NCBI GenBank assembly: GCA_025455945.1
Contig: JALOLN010000061.1
Location: 1 to 11,157 of the forward strand
Reading direction: 5' to 3'
Length of the DNA stretch: 11,157 nt
From: Actinomycetes bacterium
Lineage (GTDB): Bacteria; Actinomycetota; Actinomycetes; Prado026
How positions within the stretch are numbered: the first letter of the stretch is position 1; every line of letters starts with the position of its first letter. Shown here piece after piece: positions 1 to 7,048 of this stretch. Under the pieces are notes generated by a model. That model was given only the letters and a program-made list of their open reading frames with translations. It did not search any database and was not told the DNA's origin. The translations under genes were made by a program, and so were the position numbers.

Positions 1-15
1 CTCTCGATCGCTGGT

Positions 16-49
16 GGCGGCGCCAGCGTAGACCGCTGGGGGCGCCGCC
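16..49. terminator. Strong GC-rich hairpin, possible terminator of the leftward operon
   Basis: Bases 16-28 and 34-49 are inverted repeats. Thirteen base pairs form in two blocks (7 and 6 pairs) around a 5-base loop (TAGAC), with a 3-base GGG bulge on the right arm. The hairpin lies just beyond the end of the leftward maf region, where a terminator would be expected. No T-tract follows on either strand, which is common for actinobacterial hairpin terminators but makes the call weaker. It could also be an attenuator or an unrelated structured element belonging to sequence left of the window. Confidence 0.4.
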
Positions 50-63
50 GATCCGCAGATCGA

Positions 64-458
64 TCACCTCCGCGCACCCTGTGGTCGTCCCCCGTACGCA
101 AGGACCCACGGGTCACGACGACACGGTGAGGGGAGGTGATCGTTTGCAGGTGGTGGGCCGGGCCTGGTCAGACGTGCCGGTGCGTGACGCAGGTGCAGCG
201 CCAGCCGCACCTGCTGGCCGCCGTCCCTGAGCGAGACCCGGGTGGCTCGCGCCCTGAGGCGGATCTCCCGCCCCAGCTCCCGGGCCAGCCGACCAGGCCG
301 GCGAGCACCCCGGCCCCACCCGCGACGACGAGGACGACGTCAGCCGTTCCTGGGCGGTTCGAGGTCGGCTCACCGAAGAGGTCGTCGAGGAACTCGTCGA
401 CGTCGTCGCGCTCCGCGACCTCCCCTGGGGCGACGAGCAGCGCCCCCGGGCGCTTGGG
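64..458 (-). pseudogene. Frame-disrupted leftward coding remnant downstream of, and overlapping, the maf tail
   Basis: No intact gene is visible here, but the leftward strand reads like protein in two successive frames. From 458 to about 288 one frame gives a coherent, high-GC3 reading that includes GALLVAPGEVAERDDVDEFL and then ADVVLVVAGGAGVLAGLVG. At about 288 that quality moves to a second frame, which runs LARELGREIRLRARATRVSL and on to a TGA at 66-64. The first frame has a TGA at 485-483 and no ATG, GTG or TTG between it and the coherent part. Removing one C from the run at 456-459 and adding one base near 289 would join both segments to the maf frame. The composition is an acidic segment, a hydrophobic segment, then a basic strand-rich segment. 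I do not recognise the family. It may be a decayed small gene, a disrupted maf fusion, or a product of sequencing indels. The GTG-initiated frame at 373-113 overlaps the maf stop but has poor codon quality, and I do not call it. Confidence 0.35.
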
Positions 459-1005
459 GCAGCCGACGCAGCAGCGGCAGGCTCAGACCGACAACCGTGC
501 CCGGGTCGCCGTCCACGCCCTCCACGAACCAGCCGCCGAGGCCGTCGATGGTGAAGGCCCCCGCGACGGCCAGCGGCTCGCCGGTGGCGACGTAGGCCGC
601 GACCTCCTCGTCGGTGGGGGTCCCGAAGCGGACCGTGGTGCGCGCCACCTCGGCAGCCTCACGCCGCCGGCTCGTGTCGACGAGGCAGTGTCCGGTGACG
701 AGGGTCCCGCTGCGCCCGCGCATGGCGCGCCAGCGCGCCACCGCGTCGGCGGCGTCGGTCGGCTTGCCGTGGACGGCTCCGTCGAGGTCCAGCACCGAGT
801 CGCACCCGAGGACGAGCCGGTCCGGCCCCACGGTGGTGGCCACCTCGCGGGCCTTGCGACAGGCGAGCTCGAGCGCCACCGAGTCGGGGCTGCCCTCGAC
901 GCCGTCCTCGTCGACGCCGCTCACCACGACCTGCGGGTCCAGGCCGGCGGCGCGCAGCGCCCGCAGCCGCGCGGGGGAGCCCGATGCCAGGACGAGCGTC
1001 GGCAC
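370..1005 (-). CDS. maf: Maf family nucleotide pyrophosphatase, C-terminus abnormal
   Basis: Maf/YhdE proteins are cytoplasmic house-cleaning enzymes that hydrolyse non-canonical or modified nucleoside triphosphates to the monophosphate and pyrophosphate. The N-terminal LVLASGSPARL (residues 4-14) is the family signature. GCDSVLDLDGAVHGKP (67-82), SGTLVTGHCLVD (99-110) and the AGAFTIDGLGG...VVGLSLPLL block (148-179) carry the usual conserved positions. It starts at GTG 1005, six bases after the accE stop, so it is the third gene of accD5-accE-maf. From residue about 183 the sequence turns into an Arg/Pro/Gly-rich stretch that does not resemble the short VTDLW-like end of actinobacterial Maf proteins. 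A one-base change in the C run at 456-459 would account for this. The catalytic core is complete, so activity is plausible; the last roughly 29 residues are probably not native. Confidence 0.88.
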   Translation of the reverse strand: MPTLVLASGSPARLRALRAAGLDPQVVVSGVDEDGVEGSPDSVALELACRKAREVATTVGPDRLVLGCDSVLDLDGAVHGKPTDAADAVARWRAMRGRSGTLVTGHCLVDTSRRREAAEVARTTVRFGTPTDEEVAAYVATGEPLAVAGAFTIDGLGGWFVEGVDGDPGTVVGLSLPLLRRLPQAPGGAARRPRGGRGARRRRRVPRRPLR

Positions 1006-1011
1006 CGTGGC

Positions 1012-1235
1012 TCAGCGGGGCCAGCCGGAGGCCCGCCATGCGCCGGGGCCCTTGCTCTGCGGCGGACGGATGCTCCGCGACCGGTTGCGCCACTGGGACA
1101 GCGGCTTGGCGGAGGCGGCTGCTGCGGCCGCAGCCGCCGACCCACTGGCGGCCAGCGCGGCGACCAGCGCCGCCACCTCCTCGGCGGTCGGCTCCCCGCG
1201 GACGATCCGCAGCACCGGCGGCGGGGTCGGCTCGC

Positions 1236-1239
<4 letters not shown>
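1012..1239 (-). CDS. accE: Acyl-CoA carboxylase epsilon subunit
   Basis: A 75-residue protein matching the small epsilon subunit that, in mycobacteria and Streptomyces, binds the alpha/beta acyl-CoA carboxylase complex and stimulates it. The N-terminus carries the family core VLRIVRGEPTAEEVAALVAA (residues 9-28). A run of eight alanines at 35-42 follows, then a basic tail rich in Trp and Pro (PLSQWRNRSRS, GAWRASGW). The start ATG (1239-1237) overlaps the accD5 stop in an ATGA, which suggests translational coupling and fits a stoichiometric partner. The length is typical. The alanine run is written with mixed GCN codons (GCG, GCT, GCC, GCA), so it is not a simple DNA repeat. No catalytic role is expected. 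Confidence 0.9.
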
Positions 1240-2831
<1,592 letters not shown>

Positions 2832-2836
2832 GGCAG

Positions 2837-2843
2837 TCCTCCT
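2837..2843 (-). promoter_or_regulatory. Ribosome binding site of accD5
   Basis: AGGAGGA on the minus strand lies five bases before ATG 2831 (seven counted from the core GGAGG). It is close to a perfect anti-16S match and the strongest such site in the window, which fixes the accD5 start and predicts high translation. Confidence 0.85.
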
Positions 2844-2880
2844 GTCGCCGGCCGAGGCTCCCGTTCCGGGCCCTCATCGT

Positions 2881-2887
2881 TACCTTA
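2881..2887. promoter_or_regulatory. Overlapping divergent -10 elements for birA (+) and accD5 (-)
   Basis: The plus strand reads TACCTT at 2881-2886 and the minus strand reads TAAGGT at 2887-2882. Both fit the TANNNT form of an actinobacterial -10 element. The rightward start point would fall on or next to GTG 2893 (birA, leaderless). The leftward one would fall near 2875, giving accD5 an untranslated leader of about 44 bases with a strong ribosome site. The predicted starts are about 18 bases apart, the spacing expected when one symmetric -10 serves both directions. No convincing -35 is visible on either side. Confidence 0.55.
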
Positions 2888-2892
2888 GCCAG

Positions 2893-3702
2893 GTGGCCCC
2901 CGACGTCTTCGACGACCTGGAACGACCGCCGCTCGACGCTGCCGCGCTGGCTCGTGCGCTGGCCGGACCGGACCGGCCGTGGCGGGAGGTCCGGGTCGTC
3001 GACCGGACGCCGTCCACGAACGCCGACCTCGTCGCCGAGGCGCGGGCCGGCACCGCCGGAGGTCTCGTGCTGGTCGCCGAGGAGCAGACCGCCGGGCGGG
3101 GGCGGCTGGACCGCAGCTGGACCTCGCCGGCCCGGTCGGGGCTCACCTGCTCGGTGCTGCTGCGTCCGGAGGTGGATCGCTCCCGCTGGGGCTGGCTGCC
3201 GCTGCTCGCTGGACTGGCCGCGGCGGAGGCGGTGGGCCGGCTCGCCGAGGTGGACGTCACCCTCAAGTGGCCCAACGACCTCCTCGTGCGTGACCGGAAG
3301 CTCGCCGGCCTGCTCGCCGAGCAGGTGGACGACGCCGTCGTCCTCGGCCTGGGGCTGAACGTCACGCTGCGGGCGGCGGAGCTGCCCGTCCCGGGGGCCA
3401 CGTCACTGGCGATCGAGGGGGCCGTCTGCACCGACCGGGACCCCCTGCTGCGCGCGGTCCTGCGTCGGCTCGCCGAGCGGCTGGCCGCCTGGACCGACAG
3501 CGGTGGGGAGCCGGCTGCCGGGCTGGGCGCGGACTACCGGACGCGCTGCGCCACGCTCGGGCGCACCGTCCGGGTCGACGTCCCGGGGGGTGCCGTGGTC
3601 GAGGGGGAGGCGGTGGACGTGGACGCTGCGGGGCGGCTGGTCGTCCGCACGGCCACCGGGACCGTGGCGCTCGCCGCAGGCGACGTCGTGCACCTGCGCT
3701 GA
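2893..3702 (+). CDS. birA: Biotin--[acetyl-CoA-carboxylase] ligase (group I, no DNA-binding domain)
   Basis: A 269-residue biotin-protein ligase. It makes biotinyl-AMP from biotin and ATP and transfers biotin to the lysine of carboxylase carrier domains, which fits its position opposite accD5. Motifs in order are PSTN (40-43), the adenylate-binding loop AGRGRLDRSW (67-76), the catalytic KWPNDLLV (125-132), KLAGLLAE (136-143) and GLGLNV (152-157). A C-terminal SH3-like domain covers about 220-269. There is no N-terminal winged helix, so unlike E. coli BirA it should not repress transcription directly. The frame is open further upstream, but that part lies inside accD5 and reads as its shadow. 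GTG 2893 is the sensible start, preceded by a -10 at leaderless spacing and by no ribosome site. The PH-domain gene follows after 27 bases. Confidence 0.93.
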   Translation: MAPDVFDDLERPPLDAAALARALAGPDRPWREVRVVDRTPSTNADLVAEARAGTAGGLVLVAEEQTAGRGRLDRSWTSPARSGLTCSVLLRPEVDRSRWGWLPLLAGLAAAEAVGRLAEVDVTLKWPNDLLVRDRKLAGLLAEQVDDAVVLGLGLNVTLRAAELPVPGATSLAIEGAVCTDRDPLLRAVLRRLAERLAAWTDSGGEPAAGLGADYRTRCATLGRTVRVDVPGGAVVEGEAVDVDAAGRLVVRTATGTVALAAGDVVHLR

Positions 3703-3729
3703 CCGCGCGGGCCGTGGAACGATGCCGTC

Positions 3730-4248
3730 ATGGGGTACCCGCAGAAGCTGCTGGCGACCGGGGAGAGCGTGCAGTTCGAGCTGCGGCCGCACTGGCGGTC
3801 GATGGTCGTCCCGTCGATCGTGCTGCTCGGCACGGTCGCCCTGACCTCCTACGTCCTGGCCCTGACCCCTGACGACGGCTTCCTCGGCTCCGCCGGGTGG
3901 GTGGTCCTCGCCGTCGCGGTCCTCGTCATCGGCGTCTGGTTCGTCCGGCCCCTGCTCGCCTGGCTGACGACCCAGTACGTCTTCACCGACCGGCGGATCA
4001 TCACCCGCACCGGGATCCTCTCCCGGCGCGGCATGGACATGCCGCTGTCGAAGGTCAACGACGTGCAGTTCAGCTACTCGGTGGTGGAGCGGATCCTGCG
4101 CTGCGGGACACTCACCGTCTCCTCCGCCTCGGAGGACGGCAACCTCGTCATCGCCGACGTGCCCGGCGTCGAGGGCGTCCAGCGCGACATCTACCAGCTG
4201 GTCGAGGCGGACCAGGTACGGCGCAAGAAGCTCGCCGACTCGGAGTGA
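3730..4248 (+). CDS. Bacterial PH-domain (DUF304/bPH2) membrane protein
   Basis: A 172-residue protein with two membrane helices (about 25-45 and 54-76) followed by a cytoplasmic bacterial PH-like domain. The domain begins with TQYVFTDRRIITRTGILSRR (81-100), the typical DUF304 pattern, and continues through PLSKVNDVQFSYSVVERILRCGTL (105-128). Function is unknown; such proteins are thought to be membrane-anchored scaffolds or binding modules. From memory, a homologue sits next to birA in mycobacteria (Rv3278c region), so the neighbourhood is old. It lies 27 bases after birA, probably in one transcript. Its TGA overlaps the GTG of the cyclase gene (GTGA), so the two may be translationally coupled. 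The ribosome site before ATG 3730 is weak. No enzymatic residues are evident. Confidence 0.85.
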   Translation: MGYPQKLLATGESVQFELRPHWRSMVVPSIVLLGTVALTSYVLALTPDDGFLGSAGWVVLAVAVLVIGVWFVRPLLAWLTTQYVFTDRRIITRTGILSRRGMDMPLSKVNDVQFSYSVVERILRCGTLTVSSASEDGNLVIADVPGVEGVQRDIYQLVEADQVRRKKLADSE

Positions 4249-5237
4249 GCACTCCGCCGCGCGCCCGGGACCTCGAGGAGCTCATCCTCGGGAGCCCCCG
4301 CCGGTACACCCGAAACGAGGCGGCCGCGAAGGTCGGCGTCAGCGTCGAGGAAGGCCGTCGGTACTGGCGGGCGCTCGGCTTCGCCGACACCGGTGACTCC
4401 GTCGTCTACACCGATGCCGACGTCACGGCACTGCGTCAGCTGCTCTCCCTGGTCGAGGAGGGCGTGCTCTCCGAGGACCTCGCGGTGGGCCTGGTGCGTG
4501 CGCTGGGGCACACCACGGCGCGGCTCGCCGACTGGGAGGTGGACCTGGTCATCGAGCAGCTCTCCGGCGGCACGGGGCGGCGGGACGGGCTGGACATCGG
4601 GGCCGCCTACGAGCTGGCTCAGCGGCTGCTGCCCGACCTGGAGGCGTTCCTCGTGCAGGCCTGGCGCCGCCGCCTGGCCGCCGCCGCCCACCGAGTGCTC
4701 ACCGACGACGAGACCCTCCTCGACGCCGTCCACGCCACGGTCGGGTTCGCCGACCTCGTGGGGTTCACCCGGCTGGCCCGGCGGCTCGACGAGCGCCGGC
4801 TGGCCGACCTCGTGGAGCGCTTCGAGCACATGGCGGCCGACATCGTGTCCGCCAGCGGCGGACGCCTGGTCAAGACGCTCGGCGACGAGGTGTTGTTCGT
4901 CGCCGACGAGCCGACGGCGGCCGCGGACGCGGCGCTGTCGCTGCTCGAGACCTTCGCCGGTGACCCGGCCGTCCCGGAGCTGCGGGTGGGGCTGGCGACG
5001 GGGCTCGTCGTGAGCCGGATGGGGGACGTCTTCGGGACCACGGTGAACCTGGCCAGCCGGCTCACCGCCCTGGCCCGTCCCGGCTCGGTGCTGTGCGACG
5101 CGGCCACCGCGGCCGACCTTGGCGCTGAGCAGGGCTTCGTCACAGTCGGGCTGTGGCGCCGGCCGCTGCGTGGGCTCGGCCTGGTCGAGCCGTTCGCCGT
5201 CCGACGTGCCGCGGGCTCGGTCCCCCGCCCGGGCTAG
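4245..5237 (+). CDS. Class III adenylate cyclase with N-terminal regulatory domain
   Basis: A predicted soluble 330-residue cyclase making cAMP from ATP. Residues 1-155 form an alpha-helical regulatory domain with a helix-turn-helix-like start (RRYTRNEAAAKVGVS, 19-33), resembling the autoinhibitory pH-sensing module of mycobacterial Rv1264/Rv2212. The catalytic domain covers about 163-320. Metal-binding Asp170 lies in GFADLVGFT and Asp214 in KTLGDEVLF. Purine-selecting Lys210 and Asp261 indicate ATP rather than GTP. Asn268 and Arg272 (VNLASRL) are the transition-state residues. All six are present, so it should be active as a homodimer. There is no membrane segment. GTG 4245 overlaps the PH gene stop in GTGA; the frame is open further left, but that is shadow. 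From memory, Streptomyces coelicolor cya (SCO4928) also lies beside birA/pccB, supporting orthology. Confidence 0.92.
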   Translation: MSTPPRARDLEELILGSPRRYTRNEAAAKVGVSVEEGRRYWRALGFADTGDSVVYTDADVTALRQLLSLVEEGVLSEDLAVGLVRALGHTTARLADWEVDLVIEQLSGGTGRRDGLDIGAAYELAQRLLPDLEAFLVQAWRRRLAAAAHRVLTDDETLLDAVHATVGFADLVGFTRLARRLDERRLADLVERFEHMAADIVSASGGRLVKTLGDEVLFVADEPTAAADAALSLLETFAGDPAVPELRVGLATGLVVSRMGDVFGTTVNLASRLTALARPGSVLCDAATAADLGAEQGFVTVGLWRRPLRGLGLVEPFAVRRAAGSVPRPG

Positions 5238-5368
5238 CCTGCTGGGGGCCAGGGTGACCGGCTCGCGAACCGGGGTCCAGGACGGTGTCCCGGCAGCCGA
5301 TGGAGTATCGAGCCGGGGTGTCGGGGCCCGTCGGGAGGCGTGCCGGCCCGAGTGGAAGGGGGTGTGGA
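5238..5368 (+). promoter_or_regulatory. Intergenic region with candidate promoter and imperfect palindrome before the GGDEF pair
   Basis: This 131-base gap is the only sizeable break in the birA-to-GGDEF series, so it may hold a separate promoter for the two diguanylate cyclases. TAGCCT at 5235-5240 fits TANNNT and overlaps the cyclase stop codon. An imperfect palindrome, CCGGCTCGCGAACCGG, lies at 5258-5273 around a perfect TCGCGA centre and could be an operator. A purine-rich ribosome site (GGAAGGGGG, 5354-5362) ends six bases before the chosen GTG start. No -35, riboswitch fold or terminator is obvious. Confidence 0.35.
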
Positions 5369-7048
5369 GTGACGGCCGCGCGGGATCTGCCCGAGGCGCA
5401 CCCCCGCCTGCCCGACTCCTCCTCGGCACGGCTGCACGCCCTGACGGAGATTGCCCGGGCGGCTGCCGGTGGCCAGTCCACCGACGTCGTCCTGCGGCGC
5501 TCCGCGCAGGCCGCCCGCCGCGCGCTCGGCGCCGCCTCGCTCTCGGTGTCCGTCTGGGAGCGTGACCGCGCGCAGGTCCGGGTCCTGCTCAACGACGGCG
5601 ACCTCGCACCGGGTGAGCTGCCCGACCCCGTCGACGAGGTCTACCCGCTCACCGAGTACCCGTTCCTCGAGACGACGTGGGCCTTCGGCGAGCCGCAGGT
5701 CCAGCAGGTCGACCAGCCGCCAAGCTCACCCGGCCACGACGCGGCGCTGGTGCGCCTGCTGGAGCGGCTCGGCAAGGGCTCCTGCCTGTCCGTGCCGATC
5801 AACCTCGAGGGGCGGGTCTGGGGTGAGCTGTTCGTCACCCGGCACGTGGCCGAGCCGCCCTACACGGTCGCGGACGGCGACTACGCGCTGGCCGTCGCGG
5901 CGCAGCTGGCCGCTGCCCTGGCCCAGGGCGAGCACCTGGACCGGGTGGCCCGGCTCGCCTACACCGACCAGCTCACCGGGCTCGCCAACCGGCGGGCCGT
6001 CGACGACCGGCTCGACGCGGCGCTCGCCCGGCACCGGACGGACGGCACGGTGGTCAGCCTCATCGTCGTCGACGTCAACGGCCTGAAGCAGATCAACGAC
6101 CAGCGCGGGCACGAGGCGGGCGACCGGGCCCTGGCGCACTTCGCCGGGCTGCTGTCGGCCTCCGCCGCCCTGGTCCCGGGCAGCCTGGCCGGCCGGATCG
6201 GCGGCGACGAGTTCTGCGTGGTCATCGAGGGCAACCCCGCCGACCACGCGGTGTGGGTCGCCGAGGACATCTGCCGACGGGCCCGGGCCGGGCTGGAGGA
6301 CGGCGTCGCCTGCGGGGTCGCCTCGACCGGCGACCCGGTCGGCCCCGTCGACAGCGCGGGCCGGCTGTTCCGGCTCGCCGACGCCGCGCAGAGCCGGGCG
6401 AAGCGCAGCCGGGCGCGGGGTCCCGTGGTGGCCGGGCGGGGACTGCGCGCCGAAGCGGCGATCCGGCTCGCCGAGCGGACGGCGCGGCCCCGCGGACGGG
6501 CGGTGGACCGGCGCCGGGTCCGCGGCCGGACCGCCACTCCGCCGTTCGTCCTCGAGGACGTGCTGCGCACCCTCGACCACGCGCCGGCGGACGGCGTCCA
6601 GAGCCGGCTCGAGGTCGTCGGCGACGCCGTCGCCCGGCTCGTCGACGCCGCCGGGTGGTGGGTGTCGCGGGCCGAGAGGGGCAGCAACCTGCTGCGCACC
6701 GTCCGGTTCTCCACCTACCGGCTCACCGGCGCGGAGCAGCCGGAGCACAGCGGCTTCTCCGCGGCGGGTGCCGAGTTCGACCTGGCCGAGTACCCGTACA
6801 CCGCGGCGGTCCTCGACGGCGGAGGGGCGGTGCTGCTCACGACGGACCCCGACATCGACGCCGCCGAGTTGGCCGTTCTCGACGCCGGGGGGTACACCGG
6901 CGTGCTCATGGCGGGCGGCCCGGACCGGGTCGGTGACCGCTGGCTCGTCGAGGTGTACGTCGACGAGATCAGTGCGGAGCTCGGGCCGCTCGGCCCGACG
7001 CTGCGCGCGCTGGTGGCCTGCGCCCTGCTCACCGGCCCCGGCCGATGA
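5369..7048 (+). CDS. Diguanylate cyclase, GAF-GGDEF-GAF architecture
   Basis: A cytoplasmic 559-residue enzyme predicted to make c-di-GMP from two GTP. A GAF sensor spans about 20-185. The GGDEF domain (about 195-350) begins with LTGLANRR (202-209). Metal-binding Asp235 is in VVDVNGLKQIND, guanine contacts are Asn243 and Asp252, and the intact GGDEF is at 278-282. A second, weaker GAF-like domain lies at about 395-555 after an Arg-rich linker (371-390). There is no EAL or HD-GYP domain. The RxxD product-inhibition site nine residues before GGDEF reads VPGS, so feedback inhibition at that site is not expected. GTG 5369 is chosen for its ribosome site; in-frame starts at 5285 and 5300 would add residues of poor quality. 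The stop overlaps the next gene in ATGA. From memory, Streptomyces cdgE (SCO4931) is a GGDEF gene near cya and may be orthologous. The GAF ligand is unknown. Confidence 0.9.
   Translation: MTAARDLPEAHPRLPDSSSARLHALTEIARAAAGGQSTDVVLRRSAQAARRALGAASLSVSVWERDRAQVRVLLNDGDLAPGELPDPVDEVYPLTEYPFLETTWAFGEPQVQQVDQPPSSPGHDAALVRLLERLGKGSCLSVPINLEGRVWGELFVTRHVAEPPYTVADGDYALAVAAQLAAALAQGEHLDRVARLAYTDQLTGLANRRAVDDRLDAALARHRTDGTVVSLIVVDVNGLKQINDQRGHEAGDRALAHFAGLLSASAALVPGSLAGRIGGDEFCVVIEGNPADHAVWVAEDICRRARAGLEDGVACGVASTGDPVGPVDSAGRLFRLADAAQSRAKRSRARGPVVAGRGLRAEAAIRLAERTARPRGRAVDRRRVRGRTATPPFVLEDVLRTLDHAPADGVQSRLEVVGDAVARLVDAAGWWVSRAERGSNLLRTVRFSTYRLTGAEQPEHSGFSAAGAEFDLAEYPYTAAVLDGGGAVLLTTDPDIDAAELAVLDAGGYTGVLMAGGPDRVGDRWLVEVYVDEISAELGPLGPTLRALVACALLTGPGR

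Noticed and set aside
113..373. A small leftward ORF whose GTG overlaps the maf stop as GTGA
   Set aside because: The overlap looks like coupling, but its amino acids are Ser/Pro/Gly-rich noise, while the two neighbouring phases give better coding in the same stretch.
1125..1148. Alanine-codon run in accE as a possible DNA repeat or slippage tract
   Set aside because: The eight codons are mixed (GCG, GCT, GCC, GCA), so there is no perfect repeat unit.
5238..5368. c-di-GMP riboswitch or CRP-type operator upstream of the GGDEF genes
   Set aside because: No recognisable riboswitch core and no TGTGA-N6-TCACA-like site; only a single GTGAC half is present.
4191..5429. A 412-codon minus-strand frame opposite the adenylate cyclase
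   Set aside because: The opposite strand carries a complete cyclase with all catalytic residues; this frame is a composition artefact.
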